From: Clostridia bacterium
GTDB taxonomy: Bacteria > Bacillota > Clostridia > Christensenellales > Aristaeellaceae
Reading direction: 5' to 3'
Length of the DNA: 5,984 nt
Assembly: GCA_024404395.1 (NCBI GenBank)
Contig: JAKSPZ010000069.1
Span: 1-5,984 of the forward strand
Every line of letters begins with the position of its first letter. Within the stretch, counting starts at the first letter, position 1. Position numbers and translations under genes: made by a program. Positions 1 through 5,939 of this stretch are shown piece by piece. The notes under the pieces are model-generated. The model was not told the DNA's origin and did no database searches. It saw nothing but the letters and a program-made list of their open reading frames with translations.

Positions 1-162
1 ATTGAGATCGATGCCCAGCTTTCGGGCGTTGTCGAGGAAGGTCTCCGATCCGCCCGCGTCCAGCAGGATGCGATGCCCCTCGTGCTCGATGAAAAGGCTG
101 AGCCCGTGCTCGGCGATGAAGCCGTCCAAGGCGGTGTTTTCGATGAGGACCGTGATGCGCAT
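1..162 (-). CDS. MBL-fold metallohydrolase, N-terminal fragment (runs off left edge)
   Basis: The reading frame starts at the ATG complementary to 160-162 and is still open at base 1, giving 54 residues. They begin MRITVLIENTALDGF, then HGLSLFIEHEGHRILLDAGGS (about residues 19-39) and FLDNARKLGIDL. This pattern of a short beta strand, 'HGLS-hhIE', 'ILhDaG-S', then 'NAxKLGIDL' is typical of the COG1237-type MBL-fold hydrolases often annotated as dihydropterin-aminobenzene-phosphate synthase-like. The zinc-binding HxHxDH motif would lie beyond the window, so catalytic competence cannot be judged. A GGAGG ribosome binding site (complement of 168-172) lies 5 nt before the ATG, which fixes the start. 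It is downstream of and co-directional with the cytidylate-kinase-like gene, 48 bp away with a hairpin between. No good promoter is visible in that gap, so it may rely on read-through. The substrate is unknown. Confidence 0.8.
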   Translation of the reverse strand, partial: MRITVLIENTALDGFIAEHGLSLFIEHEGHRILLDAGGSETFLDNARKLGIDLN

Positions 163-167
163 TGTTT

Positions 168-172
168 CCTCC
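168..172 (-). promoter_or_regulatory. Ribosome binding site of the MBL-fold gene
   Basis: The complement reads GGAGG, followed by AAACA and then ATG, a 5-nt spacer. This is a canonical Shine-Dalgarno sequence and supports the start at 162. Confidence 0.8.
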
Positions 173-177
173 GTATT

Positions 178-203
178 GAAAAGCCCCGCCACAGTCGGGG
201 CGG
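178..203 (-). terminator. Hairpin between the two leftward genes, probable weak terminator
   Basis: GCCCCG at 183-188 pairs with CGGGGC at 196-201 around a 7-nt loop. An alternative CCGCC/GGCGG pairing also exists on the minus strand. It begins about 8 bases after the stop of the cytidylate-kinase-like gene. In the leftward direction it is followed by only TTTTC, a short U tract, so termination may be partial. In the rightward direction it is followed by TTTGTTTTT, a better U tract, although no rightward gene is seen entering here. It may be bidirectional. Confidence 0.6.
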
Positions 204-210
204 TTTGTTT

Positions 211-798
211 TTATTCGGCCTTGGCGGCGGCGCAGATCAGTTCGACGCAGAGGTCGTAGCCCAGCGTACCGCTGTCGAGGCAGAGGTTGTAGTTGCGGCT
301 GTCGCCCCAGGTCTTGCCGGTGAAGTACTCGTAGTAGTTGCGGCGGGCCTTCTCGTGCTTGCGCATGTTGTGCTGGATCTCGCCGATATTTTTGGTCTGC
401 AGCATCTCACCCACGCGGGCGGCGCGATGGAGCTGGTCGGCGTAGATGAAGACGTCCAGCGTTTCGATATCCACCTCAGGCAGCAGCACGTCGGCGCAGC
501 GACCGAGGATGACGCAGGGACCCTTCTTGGCCAGACCCGCCAGAACGGCGCGCTGGATGCTGTACAGAGAATCCTTCTCGTCCAGATAGGTGGTGGGCAT
601 GAGGCTGCGGACAAAGCGCTCGCGGGTGGCGATCTCCTCCTCGGCCTTGGCGAGGTGATCCAGATCCATGCCGCTGACGCGGGCGGTCTCGCGGAGAATG
701 TCCTTGTCGTAGAATTCGATGCCCAGCTTCTCGGCGACGGCGCGACCGATGGAGTGTCCGCCTGCGCCGTATTCGCGGCTGATGGTAATGATCTTCAT
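211..798 (-). CDS. Cytidylate-kinase-like family protein (AAA/P-loop NMP-kinase fold)
   Basis: This 195-residue soluble protein opens with MKIITISREYGAGGHSIG, followed by AVAEKLGIEFYDKDIL (about residues 21-35), the signature of the cytidylate-kinase-like family (Cytidylate_kin_2). Other family marks are CVILGRCADVLL at 95-106, and ARRNYYEYFTGKTWGD (151-166) with NYNLCLDSGTLG (169-180). The phosphate-binding loop GAGGHSIG (11-18) lacks the lysine of a classical Walker A GxxxxGK[ST]. That is usual for this family and distinguishes it from housekeeping Cmk, so nucleoside monophosphate kinase activity is only inferred. The length is normal for the family. The start is supported by GGGAGG 7 nt upstream and by a consensus promoter immediately before it. 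It is transcribed divergently from the GH3/HD-GYP operon, and its physiological role is not known from the sequence. Confidence 0.92.
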   Translation of the reverse strand: MKIITISREYGAGGHSIGRAVAEKLGIEFYDKDILRETARVSGMDLDHLAKAEEEIATRERFVRSLMPTTYLDEKDSLYSIQRAVLAGLAKKGPCVILGRCADVLLPEVDIETLDVFIYADQLHRAARVGEMLQTKNIGEIQHNMRKHEKARRNYYEYFTGKTWGDSRNYNLCLDSGTLGYDLCVELICAAAKAE

Positions 799-805
799 GT
801 CTGAT

Positions 806-811
806 CCTCCC
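806..811 (-). promoter_or_regulatory. Ribosome binding site of the cytidylate-kinase-like gene
   Basis: The complement reads GGGAGG, with a 7-nt spacer (ATCAGAC) to the ATG at 798. It confirms the chosen start. Confidence 0.85.
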
Positions 812-828
812 TGTGATGCATTGTGGCA

Positions 829-857
829 ATTATAGCACAGATCGCGCCGTCATACAA
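829..857 (-). promoter_or_regulatory. Sigma-A promoter with extended -10, leftward
   Basis: On the minus strand the -10 is a perfect TATAAT (complement of 829-834), preceded by TGC, which makes an extended -10 (TG at 837-836). A weak -35, TTGTAT (complement of 852-857), sits at the optimal 17-bp spacing and matches only the TTG of the consensus. Transcription should start near 822, giving a leader of about 24 nt that contains only the ribosome binding site, with no room for a riboswitch. It serves the cytidylate-kinase-like gene. Confidence 0.8.
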
Positions 858-904
858 GGGCGGTCCCCGAGCCGCGTTGAACGAAATAATGTAGGAATCG
901 TAAC

Positions 905-920
905 AATTTATTTATAAATT
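905..920. repeat. AT-rich inverted repeat, possible UP element
   Basis: AATTTA (905-910) and TAAATT (915-920) are perfect inverted arms around TTTA. The tract lies about 12 bp upstream of the -35 box of the rightward promoter, where an UP element bound by the RNA polymerase alpha subunit would sit. It stands out in otherwise GC-rich DNA. A regulator site is an alternative reading. Confidence 0.4.
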
Positions 921-931
921 CGACACGGTTG

Positions 932-960
932 TTTACACTGGCATCACGGCGTGATATAAT
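932..960 (+). promoter_or_regulatory. Sigma-A promoter with extended -10, driving the three-gene operon
   Basis: The -35 TTTACA (932-937) differs from TTGACA at one base. The -10 TATAAT (955-960) is perfect, the spacer is 17 bp, and TG at 952-953 makes an extended -10. The predicted start of transcription is near 967, about 27 nt before the first gene. An inverted repeat, ATCAC-GGC-GTGAT, fills the promoter-proximal half of the spacer and touches the first base of the -10. By sequence this is among the strongest kinds of housekeeping promoter, so the operon is probably well expressed unless repressed. Confidence 0.85.
943..955. repeat. Inverted repeat in the promoter spacer, possible operator
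   Basis: ATCAC (943-947) and GTGAT (951-955) are perfect inverted arms around GGC, lying between the -35 and -10 boxes. A protein bound here would block RNA polymerase, so a repressor operator is plausible. The arms are only 5 bp and no regulator gene is adjacent, so this could be chance. Confidence 0.35.
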
Positions 961-993
961 GTTACAGTATAGAATTATCGGTGGAATAGAGTG

Positions 994-1542
994 ATGAAAA
1001 TGCATGGTCTGACGGTCGCCGCCTGTGTGACGGCAGCCATTGCCTTCGGTCTGTTCTACCTGTACGATCTGCTTTCCGTGTCCCGACCCGATACGAAGGG
1101 GCTGAGCCTGCTCTTTCCCCTTGGCGCGGTGCTCACCGTCGTTTCGACGGTGCTGACCGTCATCGACTGCCGACCGCTGAAGCCGTCTTGGTGGCTGATC
1201 GGCGTGGCCGTCGGGCTCATCCTGACCGTGAAAGCCCTGTTCTTCTCCCTGCCCAAGGGCACCTACACCGACCCCGCCGCGCGGCGCCGCGTGTACGACG
1301 GCGGGCTGTACGGCATCTGCCGCCATCCCGGGTTCCCGCCCTTCGTGCTGATGTATGTCTGCATCGGGTTCTGGCTGGGGGAGAGGAGCGCCCTCTGCTG
1401 CGGGCTGTTGTGCCTGATGAACCTCGTCTACATCATCCTGCAGGACAGATACACCTTCCCTCACATCTTTGACGATTACGTGGATTACCGCTGCCGCGTG
1501 CCCTTCCTGCCCACGGCGAAAAGCATCCTGAAACATAAGTGA
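994..1542 (+). CDS. Small integral-membrane protein of the isoprenylcysteine/phospholipid methyltransferase type (ICMT/PEMT-like)
   Basis: This 182-residue protein has hydrophobic segments at about 6-28, 37-57, 66-86, 114-129 and 133-149. The C-terminal half has the layout of the ICMT/PEMT superfamily of membrane methyltransferases: YDGGLYGICRHP (101-112), two closely spaced membrane helices, then FPHIFDDYVDYRCRVPFLP (155-173), the family's 'F-x-Y-x-Y-x-x-x-V-P' tail. In known members RHP and the tail bind S-adenosylmethionine. The usual acidic pair before the tail (often EE) is QD here (150-151), so activity or substrate is uncertain. The lipid or small-molecule acceptor is unknown. A GTG three bases upstream (991) is an alternative start. 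ATG 994 is preferred because GGTGGA (980-985) is 8 nt away. It is the first gene of the operon, 30 bp before the GH3 gene. Confidence 0.72.
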   Translation: MKMHGLTVAACVTAAIAFGLFYLYDLLSVSRPDTKGLSLLFPLGAVLTVVSTVLTVIDCRPLKPSWWLIGVAVGLILTVKALFFSLPKGTYTDPAARRRVYDGGLYGICRHPGFPPFVLMYVCIGFWLGERSALCCGLLCLMNLVYIILQDRYTFPHIFDDYVDYRCRVPFLPTAKSILKHK

Positions 1543-1557
1543 CCTTGAATCATTCCG

Positions 1558-1566
1558 AAAGGAGGT
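1558..1566 (+). promoter_or_regulatory. Strong ribosome binding site of the GH3-family gene
   Basis: AAAGGAGGT is a near-perfect complement of the 16S 3' end, 6 nt before ATG 1573. It is much stronger than the site before the first operon gene, so the GH3 protein is probably translated more efficiently. The short gap contains no promoter or terminator, which supports co-transcription. Confidence 0.88.
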
Positions 1567-1572
1567 GCCGTC

Positions 1573-3201
1573 ATGAAACTCGCAGAGCGTCTGCTCAAGG
1601 AAAGACCCATGGAAGTATGGGAGGAGTACTGCGGATTTCTGGCGTTGGACGTGGATCGCTATATGGCCATCCAGCACCGCCTCCTGAAGGAACAGCTGGC
1701 CCTGTGGTGCGACTGCGCCCTCGGACGTCACTTCCTCAACGGCACCGCCCCCGAGGATTTCGACCGTCTGCGGGACATCATGCCCCTGACCACCTATGAC
1801 GACTACGCCGACATCCTCCTCCAGCGCCGCGGGGACGTGCTGCCCCTGCCGCCGGTGACCTGGATCGAGACCACCTGGGAGGGCGGACGCCATCCCGTGA
1901 AGTGCGCCCCCTATACCCGCGGTATGGTGGACACCTTCAGCCACAACGGCATCACCACCATGCTTCTGGGCAGTGCCACGGGCTGGGGCGAGTTCTCCGT
2001 GGGCGAGAAGATCCTGTCGGGTCTGGCGCCCATGCCCTATCTGACGGGCCTCATCGGTCTCATTCTGGACGAGGACTACGGCTTTGACATGATGCCGCCG
2101 AGGACCACCCTCGACACCATGTCCTTCTCCGAACGCAGCAAATACGGCTTCAAGCAGGCCCTCTCCCACGGCATGGATTACTTCCTCAGCATGGGCAGCG
2201 TGGCCTACTATCTGAGCCTCAACCTGTCCGCAGTGGCGGGCGGCGGCAAGAAAAAGAAGAAGAGCGGCTCCCATTCCCTGAGCATGCCCACCCTCTTCCG
2301 CCTGATGAAGGCGAAGATGGCGGCGGACAAGGAGAATCGCGACGTCCTGCCCAAGGACATCTTCAAGCCCAAAGCCTTCATCTGCGCCGGCACCGACAAC
2401 GCCTGCTACAAGGACGACCTTGAGAAGATGTGGGGCATCCGTCCCATCGAGCTCTTCGCGGGCACCGAGGCGGGCATGGTGGGCTGCGAGAGCTGGAACC
2501 GCAAGGATCTGTACTTCTTCCCGGATACCGCCTTCTACGAGTTCCTGCCCGAGGCGTACATCCGCACCAAGGAAAAATTCCCGCCCACCCTGACCATGGC
2601 GGAGGTCAGACCCGGCGAAAAGTATGAGCTGATCGTCACCGTCTTCCGCGGCGGCGCCTTCGTCCGCTATCGCACCGGCGACATCTACCGCTGCACCGGC
2701 ATCGGCAGCGCGGAGGATCATTCCAAGCTGCCCCGATTCCGCTACATCGACCGCCATCCCGACATCATCGACATCGCGGGCTTCACCCGCATCACCAAAA
2801 ACTCGGTGGAAGACGTGCTCCGCCTGTCCGCCCTGCCCATCCACGAGTGGGCGGCGGCCAAGGAGATGGACGCCGAGACGGGTCATCCCTACTTCCACAT
2901 GTATGTGGAGATCGATGCCGAGGCGCTGATGGATCGCGCCGTCACCATCGACGTGCTGAAGAAGCACCTTGAGATCTATTTCAACTATCTGGACAGCGAC
3001 TATGACAGCCTCAAGAAGATCCTGGGCATGGAGCTGCTCCGCATCGATATCCTTCGCTCGGGCACCTTCGAACGGTTCCGCAAGCGGACCGGCTCGGACA
3101 TCGAGCGCATCAATCCCCCACGCGAGAAGCTGGCCGCACTGACGCGGCTGCAGACCGAGGAGGATCCCGTGGAAGATCTTACTGTCAGGGGGGTGAAGTA
3201 A
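1573..3201 (+). CDS. GH3 auxin-responsive-promoter family protein (acyl-adenylating amido-synthetase fold)
   Basis: At 542 residues this is the normal size for the GH3 branch of the adenylate-forming superfamily, which activates a carboxylate with ATP and, in characterised plant members, joins it to an amino acid. Visible marks are MPLTTYDDYADIL (70-82), a motif I region TTWEGGRHPVKCAPYT (100-115), motif II ELFAGTEAG (293-301), DLYFFPDTAFYEFLPE (312-327), motif III VRYRTGD (364-370), and YIDRHPDIIDIAGFTRI (391-407) leading into the small C-terminal domain. Motif I departs from the usual SSGTTxGxxK: the Gly/Ser/Thr loop is recast as TTWEGGRHPVK, with the lysine retained at 110. A hydrophobic stretch (about 204-222) is followed by GGGKKKKKSG (223-232), which may touch membrane. 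There is no signal peptide. The stop overlaps the next start by one base. The substrate is unknown. Family assignment is firm and activity is inferred. Confidence 0.88.
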   Translation: MKLAERLLKERPMEVWEEYCGFLALDVDRYMAIQHRLLKEQLALWCDCALGRHFLNGTAPEDFDRLRDIMPLTTYDDYADILLQRRGDVLPLPPVTWIETTWEGGRHPVKCAPYTRGMVDTFSHNGITTMLLGSATGWGEFSVGEKILSGLAPMPYLTGLIGLILDEDYGFDMMPPRTTLDTMSFSERSKYGFKQALSHGMDYFLSMGSVAYYLSLNLSAVAGGGKKKKKSGSHSLSMPTLFRLMKAKMAADKENRDVLPKDIFKPKAFICAGTDNACYKDDLEKMWGIRPIELFAGTEAGMVGCESWNRKDLYFFPDTAFYEFLPEAYIRTKEKFPPTLTMAEVRPGEKYELIVTVFRGGAFVRYRTGDIYRCTGIGSAEDHSKLPRFRYIDRHPDIIDIAGFTRITKNSVEDVLRLSALPIHEWAAAKEMDAETGHPYFHMYVEIDAEALMDRAVTIDVLKKHLEIYFNYLDSDYDSLKKILGMELLRIDILRSGTFERFRKRTGSDIERINPPREKLAALTRLQTEEDPVEDLTVRGVK

Positions 3202-3203
3202 TG
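3188..3203 (+). promoter_or_regulatory. Ribosome binding site and TAATG stop-start overlap
   Basis: GGGGGGTG (3188-3195), inside the last codons of the GH3 gene, serves as the Shine-Dalgarno sequence. The GH3 stop TAA (3199-3201) shares its last A with the next ATG (3201-3203). This one-base overlap with the ribosome binding site inside the upstream gene is typical of translational coupling, suggesting the two proteins are made together. Confidence 0.8.
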
Positions 3204-5747
3204 GGCAACTATTCGTTCGTGTCATCGGGCGCGCTGATGTGCTACGTGCTGCTGTTCTCCATCTTCATCGCCGCGAAGAAAGATCGGATCATCAGCGCGT
3301 TCCTGCAGATCCTGCTCACCCTGATCCTCTGGACCGCGGGCTCCCTGCTCATGCGACTGCAGGCGCCGCCCTCCATGGCGCTGTGGTACCACATCTCCCT
3401 CATCGGCATCTGGATGAGCTGCTTTACCCTCATCCGCTTCATGCGCGTGTTTTCGGGCACGTCCGTGACGCTGTTTGAGAAGATACTCTTCCTGTTGGCC
3501 GTCCTGTTGGTGGGCGTGAACGTCTTCACGGACTTCTTCCTCGCCCCGCCCACGGTGACCGTGGTCAACGGCGTCAACCTCTTCGTCTACAACATGACCG
3601 TGGGCACCTACATCATGTACGGGCTCCTGGCCGTGGTGGCGGTCACCGCCATCGTGAACACCATCCGCTGCTACGCCGCCAACGCGGTCACCAAGCAGCA
3701 GTTCGTCCCCATGCTGATCGGCAGCGTCATCATGTTCGCAGGTCAGGTCATCATCATGCTGCCCATGCTGAAGGGCATTCCCGTGGATATCGCCGCGGGC
3801 GTGGTGTACGCCTTCTGCCTGTTCTATGCGCTGTATCGCCGTCGCCTCTTCACTTTGACCCTGGCTTTCTCCCGCCGTACCTACTGCGTGGTCACCGCGG
3901 GCATCCTCGCCCTGCTGGCCACCGAGCTGGCGCGCACCTATCAGGATCTTCTGAAGAGCATGGGCGGCTTCATGGCAGATTATTCCGCTTCCGTGGTGGC
4001 GGTCACCGCCGTCGGACTGGCCGTCGTTCTGTACGTGCTGGTCAAGTCCCTCAGCGAGCACCTCTTCCTGGCCGAAGAGCGCGACCGCAGCGCCGCACTG
4101 AAGCGGTTCAATGTGGAAGCGTCGGGCAGTCTGCACGTTGAAAACATCTGCCGCCTGCTCTGCAAGCTGCTTCGCGACAGCTTCTCCGGCATCACCGCCA
4201 TCTCCGTCGTCGCCGCCGACCATGAGGGTCGCCTCCGCGTCATGGCGTCTTCCAGCGTGATGACCGTGGGACAGGAGCTCTTCGATGCCTCCAACCCCGT
4301 GGTGGACTGGTGCCGCACCCACGCTTCCGGCGTGCGCGTGGCGGACTTCCGCTATTCCATTCAGTACAAATCCATGTGGGAAGCCGAGAAGGCGCAGCTG
4401 ATCGCCCTCAACGCCGACTACATCTTCCCCCTGCTGGACGGTGAGGAGCTCATCGGCATGGTGGTCACTTCCTGCAAGGACCACGCCCGCGGCTTCCACA
4501 GCGAGGACATCTCCTTCATCTCCTCCGCCGACACCGTCGCCGCCATCGCCATCAAGAACAGCCGCATGTACGAGAAGGCCTGTCACGACGCTCAGACCGA
4601 CGACCTGACGGGGCTCCTCAACCGCAAGTACTTCATGATGGAGCTGAAGGATCGCTTCGAGAAGGATCCCACTGCGCTGCTGACTTTGGCGATCATCAAT
4701 CTGGACGACTTCAAGCTGTACAACCAGCTCTACGGTAACGCGGAAGGCGACCGCGCCCTGAAGCGCGTGGCCAACATCCTTGCCAACAACGCAGGTGAGA
4801 ACGCCGTGGTCGCCCGATACAGCGGAAAGGAATTCGCCCTGCTCATGCCGGGCTGCGAATCCTCCGCCGCCCTCCGCCGCATGGAGGGCCTCCGCACCCA
4901 GATCTACAACATGAACAAGGTCGAGGAGTTCGACATCATGGCGGGCAGCGCCTCCGTGATCACCTGCTCCATCGGCATCTGCTCCATCCCTTACGGCGCG
5001 TCCACCGTCAAGCAGCTGCTGGATAACGTGGATATGACCGTCTATCAGGTGAAGCAGGCGGGCAAGAACGGCGTGAAGATCTATTCCGCCGGACCGGCCC
5101 GAGGCGGTCCCGACGATCAGGAGGTCATCGACCACGAGGCCGTGTACTCCGAGTTCGCCCAGACCATCTACGCCCTCACCGCCACCATCGACGCCAAGGA
5201 TCACTACACCTTCACCCACTCCAACAACGTGGCCTACTACGCCGCCCAGCTGGCGACGGCTTACGGCCTCAACAAGGAGACGGTGGAGATGATCCGCGAG
5301 GCGGCGCTCCTCCACGATATCGGCAAGATCAGCATCCCCGAGAAGATCCTGAACAAGCCGGGTCGCCTCACCGACGAGGAGTACGACGCCATCAAGAAGC
5401 ATCCCGAGAACGCGGTGGCCATCATCCGCCACCTGCCCAATCTGGATTACCTCATTCCCGCCGTTATCAGCCACCACGAGCGCTGGGACGGCAAGGGCTA
5501 CCCGCGCCGCATCGGCGGGGAGGACATCCCCCTCAGCGGCCGCATCCTCTGCATCGCCGACTGCTACGACGCCATGACCGGCCGCCGCTGCTACCAGTCG
5601 GGTCAGGATATGGAGAATGCCCTGAAGGATATCGAGGTCAACGCGGGCAAGCAGTTCGATCCCAACCTCGCCCAGCTCTTCATCGACAAGTGCCGCGACG
5701 GTACGATCCAACTCCAAGTAACCCGCCCCACCCCCGAAGCCGAATAA
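3201..5747 (+). CDS. Membrane 7TM-type sensor with GAF, degenerate GGDEF and HD-GYP domains; predicted c-di-GMP phosphodiesterase
   Basis: This 848-residue protein starts with about nine hydrophobic helices. Seven lie at roughly 8-212, resembling the 7TM sensor region of some histidine kinases, and two more lie near 228-243 and 263-282. A GAF-like domain follows (about 310-455), then a GGDEF domain (about 462-628) and an HD-GYP domain (about 645-830). The HD-GYP part looks complete: THS (672-674), LLHDIGKISIPEKIL (703-717), HP (734-735), HHERWDGKGYP (758-768) and ADCYDAMTGRR (786-796). HD-GYP enzymes hydrolyse c-di-GMP at a metal centre. The GGDEF part is altered: its signature is SGKEF (541-545) and the first metal ligand is Asn500 in INLDDFK, while Asn508 and Asp517 of the guanine site remain. 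No RxxD inhibitory site is seen. It is therefore probably not a cyclase but may still bind GTP. It is the last operon gene, followed by a strong terminator. The sensed ligand is unknown. Confidence 0.93.
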   Translation: MGNYSFVSSGALMCYVLLFSIFIAAKKDRIISAFLQILLTLILWTAGSLLMRLQAPPSMALWYHISLIGIWMSCFTLIRFMRVFSGTSVTLFEKILFLLAVLLVGVNVFTDFFLAPPTVTVVNGVNLFVYNMTVGTYIMYGLLAVVAVTAIVNTIRCYAANAVTKQQFVPMLIGSVIMFAGQVIIMLPMLKGIPVDIAAGVVYAFCLFYALYRRRLFTLTLAFSRRTYCVVTAGILALLATELARTYQDLLKSMGGFMADYSASVVAVTAVGLAVVLYVLVKSLSEHLFLAEERDRSAALKRFNVEASGSLHVENICRLLCKLLRDSFSGITAISVVAADHEGRLRVMASSSVMTVGQELFDASNPVVDWCRTHASGVRVADFRYSIQYKSMWEAEKAQLIALNADYIFPLLDGEELIGMVVTSCKDHARGFHSEDISFISSADTVAAIAIKNSRMYEKACHDAQTDDLTGLLNRKYFMMELKDRFEKDPTALLTLAIINLDDFKLYNQLYGNAEGDRALKRVANILANNAGENAVVARYSGKEFALLMPGCESSAALRRMEGLRTQIYNMNKVEEFDIMAGSASVITCSIGICSIPYGASTVKQLLDNVDMTVYQVKQAGKNGVKIYSAGPARGGPDDQEVIDHEAVYSEFAQTIYALTATIDAKDHYTFTHSNNVAYYAAQLATAYGLNKETVEMIREAALLHDIGKISIPEKILNKPGRLTDEEYDAIKKHPENAVAIIRHLPNLDYLIPAVISHHERWDGKGYPRRIGGEDIPLSGRILCIADCYDAMTGRRCYQSGQDMENALKDIEVNAGKQFDPNLAQLFIDKCRDGTIQLQVTRPTPEAE

Positions 5748-5753
5748 CCACAC

Positions 5754-5781
5754 AAACGGACCGCTCGGCGGTCCGTTTTTT
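5754..5781 (+). terminator. Intrinsic terminator of the operon
   Basis: ACGGACCGC (5756-5764) and GCGGTCCGT (5768-5776) form a perfect 9-bp stem with a TCG loop. It is extendable by two A-T pairs (5754-5755 with 5777-5778) and followed by a run of six T (5776-5781). It starts 7 bases after the stop of the HD-GYP gene and is a textbook Rho-independent terminator. Confidence 0.94.
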
Positions 5782-5807
5782 CGTTGCACAAACCGACAGA
5801 GCACCGC

Positions 5808-5879
5808 GGCGTGCTGAGTCAGCACGCCCTACAAAGGCAGGTACAAACTGTCTGTAGGGTGCGCTGACCTCAGCGCACC
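5808..5879. repeat. Pair of facing palindromes (GTGCTGA-type repeat)
   Basis: The first palindrome (5808-5828) has perfect 10-bp arms, GGCGTGCTGA and TCAGCACGCC, around one G. The second (5858-5879) has perfect 10-bp arms, GGTGCGCTGA and TCAGCGCACC, around CC. The two units are also related to each other in inverted orientation. GTCAGCACGCCCTACA (5818-5833) matches the reverse complement of TGTAGGGTGCGCTGAC (5853-5868) at 14 of 16 positions, across a 19-nt spacer. There is no reading frame of note. The structure resembles interspersed palindromic repeats of GC-rich Clostridia. That resemblance is from memory and was not searched. Confidence 0.75.
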
Positions 5880-5897
5880 GTTGGAGCATTGCTTTCC

Positions 5898-5928
5898 GCA
5901 AAGGAACGATGTATAAATCAACCTTTGC
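5898..5928. repeat. Inverted repeat GCAAAGG/CCTTTGC
   Basis: GCAAAGG (5898-5904) and CCTTTGC (5922-5928) are perfect 7-bp arms around a 17-nt AT-richer loop. The same CCTTTGC/GCAAAGG words recur in the palindrome centred at 5949/5950, suggesting the repeats are related parts of one element. Confidence 0.5.
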
Positions 5929-5939
5929 CGTAGCTTGTG

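Noticed and set aside
73..804. 243-codon open frame on the plus strand
   Set aside because: It is antisense to the cytidylate-kinase-like gene, has no domain, and crosses the hairpin and that gene's start region.
991..993. GTG as start of the methyltransferase-like gene
   Set aside because: The ATG at 994 is in frame and better spaced (8 nt) from GGTGGA. The GTG would leave only 5 nt. The difference is one residue.
799..993. Riboswitch or attenuator in the divergent intergenic region
   Set aside because: Both predicted leaders are under 30 nt, too short for a structured sensor, and no terminator hairpin lies between promoter and start codon.
850..3225. 791-codon open frame on the minus strand
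   Set aside because: It lies antisense to the methyltransferase-like and GH3 genes. Its His/Ala/Val/Gly-rich product has no recognisable domain, and it is explained by GC-rich third positions that remove stops from the complementary frame.
3222..5825. 867-codon open frame on the minus strand
   Set aside because: It is antisense to the 7TM-GAF-GGDEF-HD-GYP gene, whose domains are unmistakable. The product is low-complexity (runs of V, G, D, H), and its upstream end runs across the operon terminator. It is a compositional shadow.
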